Position numbers and translations under genes: made by a program
The notes under the pieces: generated by a model
Databases searched by the model: none
Told to the model about the DNA's origin: nothing
The model's input: the letters and a program-made list of their open reading frames with translations, nothing else
DNA from: Podospora bellae-mahoneyi
Lineage: Eukaryota; Ascomycota; Sordariomycetes; Sordariales; Podosporaceae
DNA: 64,000 nt
Assembly (NCBI RefSeq): GCF_035222275.1
Contig: NC_085885.1
Location: 2,604,001-2,668,000 of the forward strand
Direction: 5' to 3'
Part shown: piece after piece, positions 9,459-23,553 of the stretch
Layout: each line of letters begins with the position of its first letter
Position numbering within the stretch: position 1 is the first letter of the stretch

Positions 9459-11735
9459 ATGTCGAGCCTCAGGTCATATAGCGACGACGATGACAGCAGC
9501 GAGTATGGCTACAACCTGAGCCCGGAGGAGGAAAGACTTCTTTGCGAACTTGCCGACCGCATTTCTCCCGTGGTTCCAACGTCGGCCCCGCCAGAACCAG
9601 CGCCGACGAAAGTTCCAGCGCCCGCACCGCGGATCCCAGCTCCGCGTACGTCACAACCACCGCCCTCCCCACCCAAGGCCTCCAAGCCCTCCCAACCCAC
9701 AATCGATTCAAAGGCCCCATCTTCATCATGGGATCCGCCCGTACCCGAAGTTGTTTCGGTTTACAGACCCCCAACAGTGCCCCAGAATAAACCGAGGCCA
9801 TCGCAGCTAGTCAAGCCGAGGTGGGACATCAGTGGCGGCATCAAACCCGATGCTTCTCAAGCCGTTGATGAAGCGCTCGACGCCCTCAGTGAGAACGACT
9901 TGAAATTTGACATCATCCAGCTCACCCCCGAAACGAACCCTCGTACCTATCGTCATGGCTCGGCAAATTTTAAGCATGTGGGCAGGGAGAGCGGTGACAG
10001 TCAGGACAGTGGAATCTGGAATGCGCCGCGCAGCAGTGGCAGCCGTGTGTCTTTCGACGTCAAGCACAAGACAGCGCGCATGTCTACCGTGGATACAATA
10101 CCGGACGTCAACTACCCGGACCGTGAGTTGTCTGCCCCCGGCTTTGTCGCCTGTCTAACTGACCAGACACCTCGACTAGTGAGTCAGGCGCTTGCTGGCG
10201 TCAGCGACACGTCGTTATCTGTGTCGGATGAGAACCCCCAACACATGCTCGAGATAGAAGTCAAGAGACTCAATGGCGTTGTTCCGTCGCCCCTCGCCCA
10301 GTTTCGATCCTTTCCAAAGAAACCACTGTCTGTTACTGATCTTACAGCCGGGCTATGGTGCGAGTTGCAACACTACTACACACTATCGAGACTTCCGTTT
10401 GGCAGAAGGACGCAAACTCCTGCCATGAAGAAGGGCTCCATGGTTCACGAGAAGCTCGAGCGCGAAGTTTTTCAGCCCGTTACAGTCACCATCGCTAAAA
10501 AGGTGGACAATTTAGGTCTGCAAATGTGGAATGTCATTTTGGGTTTACGAACACTTCGCGATACTGGCTCAACCCGGGAACTGCAGGTTTGGGGCATGGT
10601 AGACGGCAACCTGGTCAACGGTGTCATTGACTACCTCAGCTACGAGAATCCCGATTCCGAACTAGAAGAGGAGACTCTCAGCAGTCGCGGAAGCCAAACC
10701 ACTGCCTCACAACGCCTCGCTGACACCATGATGCAAGTCTACATAACCGACATCAAGACTCGTCTCACTCCCAAACCCCCGTCTAAACCCCAGGTTCACA
10801 TGTCCCTGATCCAGCTGTTCCTGTACCACCGTTTTCTCAGTGAGATGGCCTCGGACAAACTCGACTACTTCCAGATCTTTGGCCGGTACAACTTGAACCC
10901 AGAGGAACCCTTCTCAGACTCGTTCATGGCTCAAATGGGCGCTCTGCATGAAGAGGTGTTTGAGAATGGGGATTCAGAAAGCGAAACGGAAGGGGCGTCA
11001 GAATGGGGGTATGAATCCGAAAGCGCCAGGACCACCACTACATCCACGACAACCACCACGACGGAATCCTCTGCTTATATCTCTGCCCCGGCGTCACCCG
11101 GCGCAGGGAAACGACCCAAGGGTCTCAAGTACGGCAATCTCCGATCGTTGCTAGGGCTTTTGAAGTTTGAGCTCCAGGTCACCTTTCCACATGGAGCATC
11201 GGATATCGGACAGATAGTAGCTGTGGAATATCGCTATCGAGGCAAGGGGAAGGCACCGGCTGCTGCTGAGGAAGAAGATGAAGACGAGATAGACAAGGAT
11301 GAGGGGAAGGTCATCTCCACGACTACGTATTTTGTCGAGCCGGGCACGCTGGATCTGTATCTTGCGCAGACTATGCCTTGGTGGAAGGGGGAGAGGGAGC
11401 CGAGGGGGGTGGAGATGGAGGATGCGTTCAAGTGTGGGTATTGCGAGTTTGCGGGGGAGTGTGAGTGGAGGGCGAAGATGGATGATGAGGTGGTCAGGAA
11501 GGCGAGGGCGAACAGGGCTAGACGAGAAAGGAAGAGGATGAAGGAGGAGGGGGCGGTGGTTGTTGGGGAGGGGTTGGAGGGGGAGCAGGGGGAGAAGCCG
11601 GTTTTGGAGGAGTATAGTGGGGATGTGGAGGAGAGCGCGTCGCAGAGGAAGAAGGGGAAGAAGAGGGGTGGTGAGGAGAAGAAGAGTAGGAGTAGGAAGA
11701 GGCAGAGTGCCAGTCAGGAGGGGATTGCGTGGTGA
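9459..11735 (+). CDS. EXO5: Exonuclease V (EXO5/DEM1), Fe-S single-strand exonuclease
   Basis: 758 aa from the ATG at 9459; the frame also opens at 9393, and the extra 22 basic residues could act as a mitochondrial presequence. The family enzyme is a sliding 5'-3' exonuclease specific for single-stranded DNA, needed for mitochondrial DNA maintenance in yeast. Visible hallmarks are the first cluster cysteine in LWCELQHYYTLSRL (about residue 301), GSMVHEKLEREV, WGMVDGNLVNGVIDYLSY, the nuclease-type YITDIKTRLTPK (a DxK motif), and the C-terminal KCGYCEFAGECEWR, which supplies three more cysteines (about 659, 662, 668) for a 4Fe-4S cluster. The N-terminal 200 residues are Pro/Ser-rich and disordered. 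A Ser/Thr/Glu-rich insertion lies at about residues 495-545, and the tail is Lys/Arg-rich, possibly nuclear-targeting. Confidence 0.92.
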   Translation: MSSLRSYSDDDDSSEYGYNLSPEEERLLCELADRISPVVPTSAPPEPAPTKVPAPAPRIPAPRTSQPPPSPPKASKPSQPTIDSKAPSSSWDPPVPEVVSVYRPPTVPQNKPRPSQLVKPRWDISGGIKPDASQAVDEALDALSENDLKFDIIQLTPETNPRTYRHGSANFKHVGRESGDSQDSGIWNAPRSSGSRVSFDVKHKTARMSTVDTIPDVNYPDRELSAPGFVACLTDQTPRLVSQALAGVSDTSLSVSDENPQHMLEIEVKRLNGVVPSPLAQFRSFPKKPLSVTDLTAGLWCELQHYYTLSRLPFGRRTQTPAMKKGSMVHEKLEREVFQPVTVTIAKKVDNLGLQMWNVILGLRTLRDTGSTRELQVWGMVDGNLVNGVIDYLSYENPDSELEEETLSSRGSQTTASQRLADTMMQVYITDIKTRLTPKPPSKPQVHMSLIQLFLYHRFLSEMASDKLDYFQIFGRYNLNPEEPFSDSFMAQMGALHEEVFENGDSESETEGASEWGYESESARTTTTSTTTTTTESSAYISAPASPGAGKRPKGLKYGNLRSLLGLLKFELQVTFPHGASDIGQIVAVEYRYRGKGKAPAAAEEEDEDEIDKDEGKVISTTTYFVEPGTLDLYLAQTMPWWKGEREPRGVEMEDAFKCGYCEFAGECEWRAKMDDEVVRKARANRARRERKRMKEEGAVVVGEGLEGEQGEKPVLEEYSGDVEESASQRKKGKKRGGEEKKSRSRKRQSASQEGIAW

Positions 11736-12724
11736 TGGTCAAAGCGGAAGAAAAGAAACCAAGAGAGATTGCCTCGGTAACGAGGAGTGAAACAAGTGTG
11801 CTGGAGATGGGGATGGACTTTGAAGGCTATATATGGTGTTCATGAGGAACGACAAGGAGAACTGCTTTGGAGTAATCTTTTGGATGGAAGGCAAGTGGAT
11901 GTTGGGACACCATATATACGGAGGGATGATTTTCATCGCGCGGGGAATGAGATGAGGACATGAGGGACCCTGCTGAGTTTGACTCTAGTTTGACATTGTG
12001 AAAAGAGATAAGATGTGTAGAAGGGGTGGAAAGAAGGAGGAAAAAGAGAGAGGATCATCCACCCTTTATCATCTCCCTCGCCATCACAACACAGCAGCAG
12101 AGTTTCTCTTCCTCTTTGCTAGCTCTTGTGCGGTGGTTGCTGTTGGCTGGGTAGGTGCTGGCGGGTTGGTGGTCTTCTCTCTTCTGCGATGACGAGAGAG
12201 CTTGGAAGGCAATTTTGCAAAAGCAATTAGCGATGGATACCCGGGCTTATGACTATATTCTTTTCTTTACAATCAATTTCAGCACATCATCATTTTGGGA
12301 AATTCTTTTGTGTTGTTATAGGTTGTTTGGTTGTTGTTGTTTGTTCATCATTACTCTTTCTCTTTAGTCTACACTACTACCCATGTCTGCCTCTACCGCC
12401 AACAAACCAGTCCTTGTTCTATCCATCATGTCCCTATCCTACAATTCCCCTTCCTGGTGTTAGCAGCTGCCAAAAAAGAAGAAGAAAAAGACAAAACTGC
12501 ACAATGCATGCTCGCTTGCTTTTCAAACTTTGCCATCCCACACCCACCCAATTTTGATAGGTACCCAAACTTTCCCATCCCGGCTTGCAAACAGAAAAGA
12601 GCCCTTCCCATATGTACTGATTCATTCCTTTTGTGACAGGTCCAACCCCTTCCAAAAAAAAAAAAAGCGCATAATCATAACAGTCATTTCCCTCATCAAT
12701 CCACTTTGGGCATACCCCAGAGCC
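11736..12724. other. Intergenic region between convergent EXO5 and NIPA genes
   Basis: Nearly 1 kb of AT- and pyrimidine-rich sequence with an A run near 12655. Both flanking genes end here, so it should carry two 3' UTRs. No conserved frame is seen. Confidence 0.5.
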
Positions 12725-15243
12725 TCAAATAAACTCCCCGCTTCCCCCTCCCGTCCCCGTCCTTTTATGATTAGGCGGCTGCGGTGGCGGTTTACTATCC
12801 GCCCTCCCTCTCCTCCTCCCCTTCTTGCCACTCCCTGACCCAGAACTACTCCCCCCACTCCCACTCCCACTCCCACTCCCACTCCCACTCCTCTCCCTCG
12901 GCCTCTCCTTCTCCCCCTCCATACTCCTCCGCTCCTTAAACCTCTGCCTCCTCTCCTCATAAGCCTTCAGCTCATCCTTTTCCACATCTTTTTCCGTCTT
13001 CTTCCTCGGAGGGGAAGTATTAGTATACCCGTGCGTGATACTATGCCCATACTCCCTCGCCTTCCTATCACCCCCATCCCCCCCAACAAAAGGTCTCTTC
13101 TCCTGCACATGCTGCTGCTCATCCTCGCTGTCCTCCTCTTCCTCATCCTCTTCGGAAAACCGCTGAATCTGCAGAGCAGGCATCGACTTAGCGGCCAAAG
13201 GATGGGGCTTAACCAGCCCTAACCTCTCCTCCTCCGTCGCGCCCGTGATGCGCACCTGAGGGGACGAGTACCCCCTCGAGTTGAGCCCGCTTCTCTGCGG
13301 GCTGCCGCCACTCTCCAACGCCCCGTCGATGGACTGGGCTTGGTTGCGTTTGAAAATGTTTTGAAAGGAAAACTGGCGCTTTGCAGAGTGAGGCGGGGGG
13401 GTGGGTGGTGATGGGAGGGGGTGTTCCGCCTCGTTGTATTCCGGGAACTGGACCCGCCGTTTGGAACTCGAGGCGCTAGCTGTCGTTCCTGCTCTGGTTT
13501 GCCTTGCTGCTCCCAGTGGGTGCAGGAAATCATCTGATGGGTTGTTGGAAGAAGCGGGATTGTCCTGACCTGGCACTGCTATCGAGGTCAACTGGACGGG
13601 GTGCATTGGGCTTTGCACCTTTGTGGTGGAGGGGTTGTTGCTGGGCTTGTAGTCGGGGTGCCCTGGGAGGAGGGCAGACCGGGCGCGGCTGCGGATCGTG
13701 CCCATTATGCTAGAGAGGGCAGGCGAGACAGGTCTACTGGCCTCGGCGAGCTCCTCCTCGGTGGGGAAGTGTGACCAGCCGAGTGGAGGGTGAGGTGTCG
13801 GAGGAGCGAGAAAGGGGGCGCCAGAGGGCGCGGGGGAGGCACCAACACCGGTGCCGGGACGAGTGCGGTGACTGCTGAAGGTTCCGGTGCGCCTTCTTCG
13901 TAGACCGTCCCATTCGTAGAGAGGAGCTCCATTTTCGCTCACAGGGGCAAGACTCTCTTGAATCTTCTCCTCGTGCAATCGTTTGAGCTCCTCCAATTCC
14001 ATCTTTTGTCTCGCGGATGACAGGCGCCTGACAATGGCAGCGGTGCCTCTAATGGCGTCCGCCTTGGGCTCGGTTTCGGGCTGGGGCTGCTCGGCAATGG
14101 TCTGGATTTGGTCGAGGTCACCGGCAAAGACGGCAGTGTCTGGGACGTCCTTGGCGGACTTGGACAGCTGCAGGAGAACAACCCCCGAGCAAATAACCAA
14201 GAATCCCATCACCACGGTGATAATCGATGTCGGTGTGCCATTGAAACCTCTAAACAGGATTGCCGAGGTGATAATGGTGGTACTGGTAAAGTAGACATAA
14301 TAGGTGGGGGTAACCAAGGCGGCGTTGAACAAATTGAGCGCTTTCTGCATAAAGGTGTCAAAACTCCCGTCGGGTCCAGCGGTGGCAAGAAGGAATTGCA
14401 AAGGATTTCACCAAAGCCCCGTCGGTGTCGTTGGAAAAGGGGGTATATAAGGGAGGCACTCACGTTGAGGTAAATAATCTCGGTCAAGAGCGTAGCAATA
14501 ACGAAAACCAACAGCACATACAAAAACCACTGGTTGAACTGAGGCTTTCCTCCCGCCTGGGCGATGATGGCGGCTCCCAGGCCCTGCGTCGCCACAACGC
14601 TCAGTCCGCCGATCCAACTGCAGATGGAAATGTACACCATCATATTCTTGGCGCCATACTTTGGTCCCAGCCAAAATGCGACAATAGCGCTGCCGACGAT
14701 AATGACGCCCGCATAGCTCAAAAACAGCGGATGTACGACGAAGCCTTGCATGTCCTGGATGTCCTTAACAGCCGATGTTTGTGGTGCATTCATGACGATG
14801 ACAACCGACCCAACGATACACAGAAAACAAGCAACCTTGCCGACCATGCTCAAGCGCTCCTTCAAGAAAATGGCCGACAAGATGGTGGTGATGACGACCG
14901 ACAGGGCTCCCAGAGGGGTGACCAGAATGGCATCGGTGAAGGCGTACGCAGCGAAATTGAGTCCCTCGCCCAAGATCATCAGGATCATGCCCGCCCACCA
15001 GTAAAAGTTCTTGAGATACCCATATCCCTCGCCAGCCACCTCATTGTACTTTTCGTTGGCGCGAAGCAGGCCGACCTTTTTGAGCACGAACGAGGTACCG
15101 ATAAAGGCGCCGGAGCCAATGGCGAGGCCTATGCCGATCGCCTTGAACACGGGGGGTCTCTCGGAGGCGGGTGGCCCGGCGCCGCCGCCGGCGCGGATGT
15201 AGAGTTGTTGCACATGGTCGATCGCCTGTGCTGCATGCTCCAT
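12725..15243 (-). CDS. NIPA/DUF803-family magnesium transporter-like protein
   Basis: Model complement(join(12725..14344,14464..15243)), 799 aa. The intron 14345-14463 (GTGAGT...CAG) joins IIYLN to KALNLFNAALVTPTYY in phase, matching the family consensus. The first ~360 residues are the transporter: about nine hydrophobic helices including AIGSGAFIGTSFVLKKVGL, YLKNFYWWAGMILMILGEG and the last helices TSAILFRGFNG and SIITVVMGFLVICSGVVLL. NIPA proteins are DMT-superfamily membrane proteins linked to Mg2+ transport. The remaining ~440 residues are a long cytosolic, low-complexity tail with RRRRTG, acidic (EEDEEEEDSEDE) and GS-repeat blocks. Such tails occur in fungal members; their role is unknown. 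It converges on EXO5. Confidence 0.88.
12856..12892. repeat. CCCACT hexamer microsatellite coding Gly-Ser repeat
   Basis: About six tandem copies of a 6-bp unit within the NIPA-like gene. On the minus strand they encode alternating Ser-Gly residues near the C-terminus. The unit is a multiple of three, so length changes keep frame. Confidence 0.8.
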
Positions 15244-17022
15244 GGTGTGGGTTGCGCTGGTCGTTGGCGCAACAAGCGACTCGACCGTCGCTGACCTGGT
15301 TCGAATACCGAGGGTTCTTCTATCGCTGGTCTCTCGAGCAGTCTCTGGTCTGCGGCGGCAGCTATTACGGTTGGAAGAGAGGTTTCGAAAAGGTGGTTTG
15401 CGTTATCAGGTGCGATGGAGGAAGCAGCATGAACTTTTCGTATTTGCTCTCGGAATACAAACGATTGACAACACAGGGGGCTAGAGCGGGCCAAGGTGTT
15501 CGTAGGGGAATGATTCGGGGTGTGGGAACAGGTTGAGACGATGGTTGTGCGAGAGCAAGCGATATCGCGCGCTGGGTGTCTGTCGAGTCTCGCTCCCGGT
15601 TGCTGGTGCAATGACGACGACCTTGTTCGACAGGGGGGGAGTGAGATGGAGCTCTCCACACGAAATAAAAAAAAAAAAACACAAGCAGCTTCAGGGACTG
15701 AAACAACCCAAACAACACTGCGAAAAATGCAAGAAATCGCAAAAGACACCAAGATACAGGAAGGTCGAGAACAGAGATTGGGATGATGGAACGGAGGACC
15801 CTTTGACGCCCAGCGACGCACAAGGGACACCGGCGCAAAAACTTGCTTGCACCAGAGGGGGCAGGTGCAGGCCGCAGACTGGGGGGGTTGAGGTGGTGGG
15901 GTTTCTGCGCCACCAGCTTGGGGTTCTGGGCTTCTGGCCTGGTAACCGAACGGTTGACCCCTGCCCGCCCAAAACTGTGGGGTTCGCTTCGTTTTGGGCA
16001 GTTCAATCGTGAAACCACTGATCGCAAGACTTTACTTTTGTATCTTCTACAACACCTCAACTCTTTTATCGTGCTGTTGGAGTCATGTTTGCTCTGTTCG
16101 TATGTACTCAAAATCATACCATTGCCAGCCTCCTCTTTCTTCCTCGCTTCCCCCCCCCCCCTCGCGTTCTCCCCCACCTATCCGTGACTTCACCCCACTC
16201 TTCAGCTCCTCTCCTGTGCAGCTGCATCTGCAATCTGCATCTAGCGATAGGCGTATCATCCGTCTTTCCCCCCAGTTTCCCCCGTAGTCTATCACTCTAT
16301 CTCTAGATAGAATCCCCCTTCGCCGTGCAGCTGCGCAAAGGGTCGTCGTCATTCAGTGGCATCAGTGGCTAACCGCCATACCACCCTGAGCGAGCGCCTC
16401 CCCATACGGTGACGATGATGTCAACTGGGCCACGGAACACGTGCAGATCCCCAGGATTGATAGGGTGGCACGCCTTGGATGTGAGACCTGGTTTCGCAGC
16501 CACATGCATGAGTGATCTTCCAATTGATGGCTTGCCAATCAATCATTGGTCGCCCGTTGACAAGCTTTTGACCCGGGCCCGTTTGACGGTTGGCATCCAA
16601 TGTCCAACGCCGGCCGGGTCTTTTTTTCGTCTGATGTTGTTGGCACCGAGTCCCCGGAGTTGTATGCCCGATGGGTAAACATAGCTGTCGGACACGGGTT
16701 GATAGTGCAGCCCGGGTAAAGGGATGCAGACCGAGCACAGCACCAACACCGAACCCAACACTTTAGATAACCAACGGCATCTTTTATTAGGCCAACGGAC
16801 CACAGTCGAATGTTGGACACTTCCACATGCAACGGAGGACGTCTCAACGATGGGCAACCTGCACTAACAGATTTTCGGTGGAGTGTACGCGAGGATCTGT
16901 TAGTGGGCTACCCCTGAACCCCTGACGAGCAACCAAGAGTCTCAACAGTCGCCCGAGCACAACACCAAGCGCTTGGAACTGGATATTTCCAACTTATCTC
17001 CAGTATAAACGCCTGGAGCTTG
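15244..17022. other. Long upstream region of the NIPA-like gene
   Basis: About 1.8 kb between two minus-strand genes. It contains a long minus-strand open frame (to 16177) that I read as chance, because its composition is that of UTR and promoter sequence: poly-A near 15664, pyrimidine tracts at 16130-16280, and no family resemblance. It probably holds the NIPA promoter and leader. Nothing else is supported. Confidence 0.45.
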
Positions 17023-18157
17023 CTACCAAGGCAAAACACCCCCATCCCACCTCCAAAACTGCCCCGAATTCTCCATCGTCAACTTGTCAATCTACCTTGA
17101 TGTCAGCACTTCTCCAACTATGATGCTAAGGGTAACATACCTGCTCAACAACCCCCCTCGCACTCTCCCCCACCCCCAAAGGCGGCCCCGCCTCAAACCC
17201 AACCGCATCCGCCAGCCCCTGTCCCATCTCCGTTTTCACCCACCTAGGTAGGTACTCATCATCAGCATCTCCATTCCCACTCCCAACACTTGACAGAAAA
17301 CTCACCCCGGATGAACAACCCCAACCACCACCCCCTTTCGCTGCATCTTAAGTTCCGCCCTCAACTTCATCACCCACCACCCCACCCCACATTTACTCAA
17401 CCCATACCCCCCACAAACCAACATCCCCCCCTCCACCTCCCCCTCCGGTGTCACCAAACCCCCTATACTCCCCACCGAACTCCCAATCACGACAAACTTC
17501 CCCCCTTCCTTCTCCAACAGCGGCCATAGTACTTTGAACAATCTGATTGGGCCGAGGGTGTTGACATTAAGGTCAGCGAGGTACTCTTCCTCTGTCGTGT
17601 CAAAGACTGATTTAAAACCTGTGGCCGAGCCGGCGTTTGCGATGAGGGTGTTGATGTGGGTGATGCCGAGGGATTGGAGGCGGGAGGGTAGGGTAGATGA
17701 TGATATCTCATCTTTTGCGTCGTCGAGAAGAATAGGGATGGCGCAGCTGGTGGGATGGTGGGGGGTTGTAGCATCGAAGGGGGAAGGAGTGGAAAAGGAG
17801 CGGGTTGTGGCGATGATGGTTGTTTTGGGGCGGGCGGAGAGGACTTTGACGATGGCGAGGCCGATCCCTGATAAAAGGAGGAAGGTTAGTTAGTTGGGTG
17901 GTGCTTGATATTGGTGGGTGGGTGGTGGGTGACAAATACTGGGGGGGAGCAGAGGAAAGGTATGAGGAGCTATAAAGAGACTGTGAAAGTGTTATGGAAT
18001 GGGGCAGTGGTAAAGCGTAATGCAAAAGGCAGATGAGGGAGATGACCCGGGGTTGGGATGTGCCAAGATGGCAGTGTCAGCAAAGAAAAAGGGGTAAGTA
18101 AATACCCCTATTCGCCCCAGTGACCAAGTAAACAGTGTTGGAGGAGTGATCGGCCAT
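17023..18157 (-). CDS. Short-chain dehydrogenase/reductase (sniffer/carbonyl reductase type), four exons
   Basis: Model complement(join(17023..17091,17141..17243,17306..17867,18106..18157)), 261 aa. All exon phases agree: exon 1 (MADHSSNTVYLVTGANRG) is 52 nt, and the GGG glycine codon of GANRGIG is split by the first intron. Visible motifs are the NADP-binding TGANRGIGLAI, LIANAG, the active-site Ser in VVIGSSVGSIG, the catalytic pair YGLSK, and HPGWVKTEMG typical of fungal sniffer-like SDRs. The C-terminus ends WDGGVLPW. Intron 3 has a textbook branch site (TGCTGAC). It is a cytosolic NAD(P)-dependent oxidoreductase of unknown substrate. Confidence 0.88.
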
Positions 18158-18803
18158 TTTGCTCGGGTTGACAGCGGCGACAACGACAAAAACGCTGCAA
18201 TACTGTCAAGGTCAATTGCGTACAACAGAAAGAAGATGAGCAAAGGATGGAGCAGACACTGAGAAGTAGAGCAAGCAATGGAGAGGGTAGCAAGCGAACA
18301 AGACAAGACAGCTGAAGCCGGCCGACAAGTGTGATCTCACGAGAACCACGACACCGAGAGAAAGGGAAAAAGAAAAAGAGGAGAACAGGATGAGGAAGAA
18401 AAAAGAATGGTTTAAATACCCTGAGACAGAACCCGCGACCAATGATATCCCCCTCATCATGCGCGACCACCCATCCATCCATTGCTGTCCTCGGGGCTGT
18501 CGCTTCGGGCGGGGGCGAGTTGGTCCGAGAGGAAGGGCTTGGCCGCATTGTCATCACTCATCCCGTCCGCCACACCGAAGCGCATTTCCAAAATGATCCA
18601 TAAGGATACCAAAAACATCTTCAATTGCGTGCCATCTGCGATTGCACGAAATAAAATACAGAATAGTCTCAACAATCCCACCCAAAACGCGCTGTCCGCC
18701 CAATGTGGTATCCCGCTCATAACCAAAAACGCCAGAATACTCCAGCCCTAACATGGAAACGAAAAGGATAAAGATGTCATGTACATTCACGAACAAGGAA
18801 AGG
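18158..18803. other. Intergenic region between SDR and ADA2
   Basis: About 650 bases upstream of the SDR start and downstream of ADA2, both on the minus strand. It presumably contains the SDR promoter. It is purine-rich (18350-18410) and without credible frames. Confidence 0.45.
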
Positions 18804-20519
18804 TCAAGCCTTAATGACCCATCCAGCATTCACCATAAAGTCAAAGATGCGCCCTCCCTTTTGTGTATCCAGCCTGCAGATTTCCTTGGCCTGCTTCTTC
18901 TTCAAGCTGCCGTTGCTCTTGACGGCCTCCTTCAAAATCTGCTCCTTGATCATCAGATAAGGCTTCGGCTGCAAGCGCAACGTCTCGCAGAGCTTCGCTT
19001 CCTCCGGTGTCAAAAGATGGAGATCAGGCGCGTTGTCTTGCGATAACGGCAATGGCTGGATGCCTGGAATCGGTTGCGCCACAAACTTCTGTTTCGCTGG
19101 CGTGCCATTGGCAACCACCATGCTGCCTCCGTTGACGTGGTTCCCGTTGACCTGGTTCTCCTTGCCCTCGATCTTGATCCCGCCATTCACCGCATCGCCA
19201 TTTGTGCCTCCGACTGACGCTGCCGACCGGATGGGAAGCTCTGGCGCGACCAGCAGGGCGGCGCCGCTTGGTGGTTCCGGTGGTGGCTGGTTCTTGCCAC
19301 GCTGGTTTGCTGCTAGGCGGTCTCGGTCCATGGATCCCATAGGTATCGACTTCTGAATCCGCAATGCTTTCTCCTGCTCGTACTTCTCGCCGCTCTTGAG
19401 GTCACCAATGCGCATGCTTCGCCATTCTTGCAACTGAGCAATGGCTTGCCGTAGGTTGAGTTCGTCAATGAGCCCCTGACAAAAATTCTCGAAATCTTCC
19501 CGGTTCATCATGCGCGCGAAAGGCTTCGCCTTGTTGATCAGGTCCCTCTCTTCCTTGGACCGCTTCTTTTCTATTTTGCTGTTTTCTCGGTAATCCAAAA
19601 GATTGTGTTCGAAGATGACCTTCTTGCGTTCGGCTCTCTGTGTTAACCTGCAATTGTAGATTTCCATAACTGTGAGCTTGAGCTCCATCTCTGGCTCGAG
19701 CTCGCCGGTGCGTGGGTTGATGCCATCGCCTGGGTCGAATTGCATGAGTTGAACTGCTTCTTCAGCCTCGTTGGCATATTCTGTCTCGAACTCCAATCGA
19801 CCGGGCATGTACCCCTGGATTTCGTGACAAGACGGCACACTAGCCGTGGGTTTCGTCTTTGGTTGCAGAGCTGGGGCATTCTTTGCAGCCTCTCGTCGCT
19901 CTTCTATCCTGCGCTTCTTGCGAGACTGGAACTCTTCTCTCGAAATCTCATTTGCCAGTTCCATATCGTGAGGGCTGCATCGTTTCGGAAGCGGAAAATT
20001 TTCGGACTCGATGTATACCTTGTAATAGTGGTCGCGAACCTCATCCTTGCTACGGTAGCCACCAATATGATCGGCAATGTCGGCCCAGGACCCTAAGCCA
20101 TATATCTCGGCTCCTTCTAGGAGCAGCAGTTCTTCGTCGGCGCCCCATTCGCGATCGAATATGGGGAAGGAATTCTGTTCGATAACTCGGAAGGGGTGGG
20201 TGGCAGGCTGGTGGGAACCGCTGGAGGAGCCATTGGCGAAGCATTGTACACAAAGATCGTACTCATTGCAAGCGCTGTGTGCGCATCGTATCCGGACCTG
20301 CCGGGAAAGCTGTTAGCTTGAGGGTGCTCGACGGTGGTGTTGTCGACCCCACAGTTGCTCCGACAGGAGACGAGATGCGACTTGAGCCAGCCATCGCGGG
20401 GTAGTAACGGCAGCTGGATAACTTACAGTGGAAGTGATGTCTGCGGAGCAAACGTCGCAAACATACTTGACACCGCCCTCACCGCCTCTGGCAGCAATCT
20501 TTTTGCGAATGACACCCAT
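18804..20519 (-). CDS. ADA2: SAGA transcriptional adaptor ADA2, two exons
   Basis: Model complement(join(18804..20297,20427..20519)), 528 aa. Exon 1 is 31 codons ([16 protein letters not shown]...). The intron 20298-20426 joins it to VRIRCAHS in phase. Order of parts: a ZZ zinc finger at about residues 18-65 ([18 protein letters not shown]...[11 protein letters not shown]), a SANT domain at about 72-120 ([29 protein letters not shown]), the ADA2 central helical region ([19 protein letters not shown]), and a C-terminal SWIRM domain (about 440-525, ending [13 protein letters not shown]). ADA2 binds the Gcn5 acetyltransferase in the SAGA and ADA complexes and stimulates histone H3 acetylation. 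It is transcribed divergently from GAL7. Confidence 0.95.
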
Positions 20520-22808
<2,289 letters not shown>

Positions 22809-22957
22809 GAAAGGCAACAACAGGTGGTATTATTGATATTAGACAGCTGCTAGATGCCTGATTACGGAGCCCCTATAAACACGAGGGGATGCTCGTTTCC
22901 GTGTTGTATTATACAACCTTTTTTAACACATATACTCCTGACCCCCTTTCAGCTGAC

Positions 22958-23553
22958 TTAGACGACGTAGTTGTTGTACTGGAGCAACATCCAAGTAGTA
23001 CCGCCGTAGGCAGCGAGGAAGGGGAAGATTTGAGGCCCGCTGAACCGGATGGTCTTGAAGATGAGCATCTCAGAGGTGAAGTGAACGGCGGCAATGACGT
23101 GGGTGAGGATGCCCATCTGGTACAGAGCGTAGTTCTCGGGTTGGTAGCTGGCGTAGAGCCGGATGATGCCAGCGACAAAGGTGTAGGTGCCAAAGACACG
23201 AGCGGCCAGGGGAGTTACCTGGTCCTTGGCCTTCTCGGCGTCCTTGCCGGAGGCGGGCTTGAGGATGCTGGTGCTGTCCTCGGGACTGTGCTTGCCCGTG
23301 GCTGGGGGCAGCGCGTGGTTCGGGACGAAGCGGCCGTTGTAGATGCGCCGGGTGTAGTGGAGGGTTACGTAGTTTTGGAGAGCGTTGCCCATGGACACGA
23401 TGGAGATCTGGAAGGAGGATCGAGGTTAGTGGACGGTGCACTGTTGATGCCGTCTTGGTCCGAGGGTTCCCGGCGGGTGCGACTTACGAACCACAGGTAA
23501 TAGGGGAGGATGCCCTTTTCCCCCGAGGGGAGGAATGCTTTGAGTTGGTCCAT
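22958..23553 (-). CDS. ERG28: Ergosterol biosynthesis scaffold ERG28, two exons
   Basis: Model complement(join(22958..23407,23488..23553)), 171 aa. Exon 1 has 22 codons (MDQLKAFLPSGEKGILPYYLWF), and the intron 23408-23487 leads in phase to ISIVSMGNALQNYVTLHYTRRIYNG. ERG28 is a small ER membrane protein that tethers the C-4 demethylation enzymes (Erg25, Erg26, Erg27) to each other. Visible are four hydrophobic helices, LAARVFGTYTFVAGIIRLYA and the YALYQMGILTHVIAAVHFTSE helix typical of the family. A linker rich in Pro/Ser/Lys (residues about 55-80) is longer than in yeast. It is divergent from IFA38, another ER lipid enzyme. Confidence 0.94.

Noticed and set aside
15299-15312. tRNA B-box-like GGTTCGAATACC
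   Set aside because: No matching A-box, acceptor stem or anticodon arm at proper spacing was found, so I do not call a tRNA.
15365-16177. Long minus-strand frame (270 codons) upstream of the NIPA-like gene
   Set aside because: Its residues show no domain, it overlaps leader and promoter sequence with poly-A and pyrimidine tracts, and it shares its region with frames in other phases.
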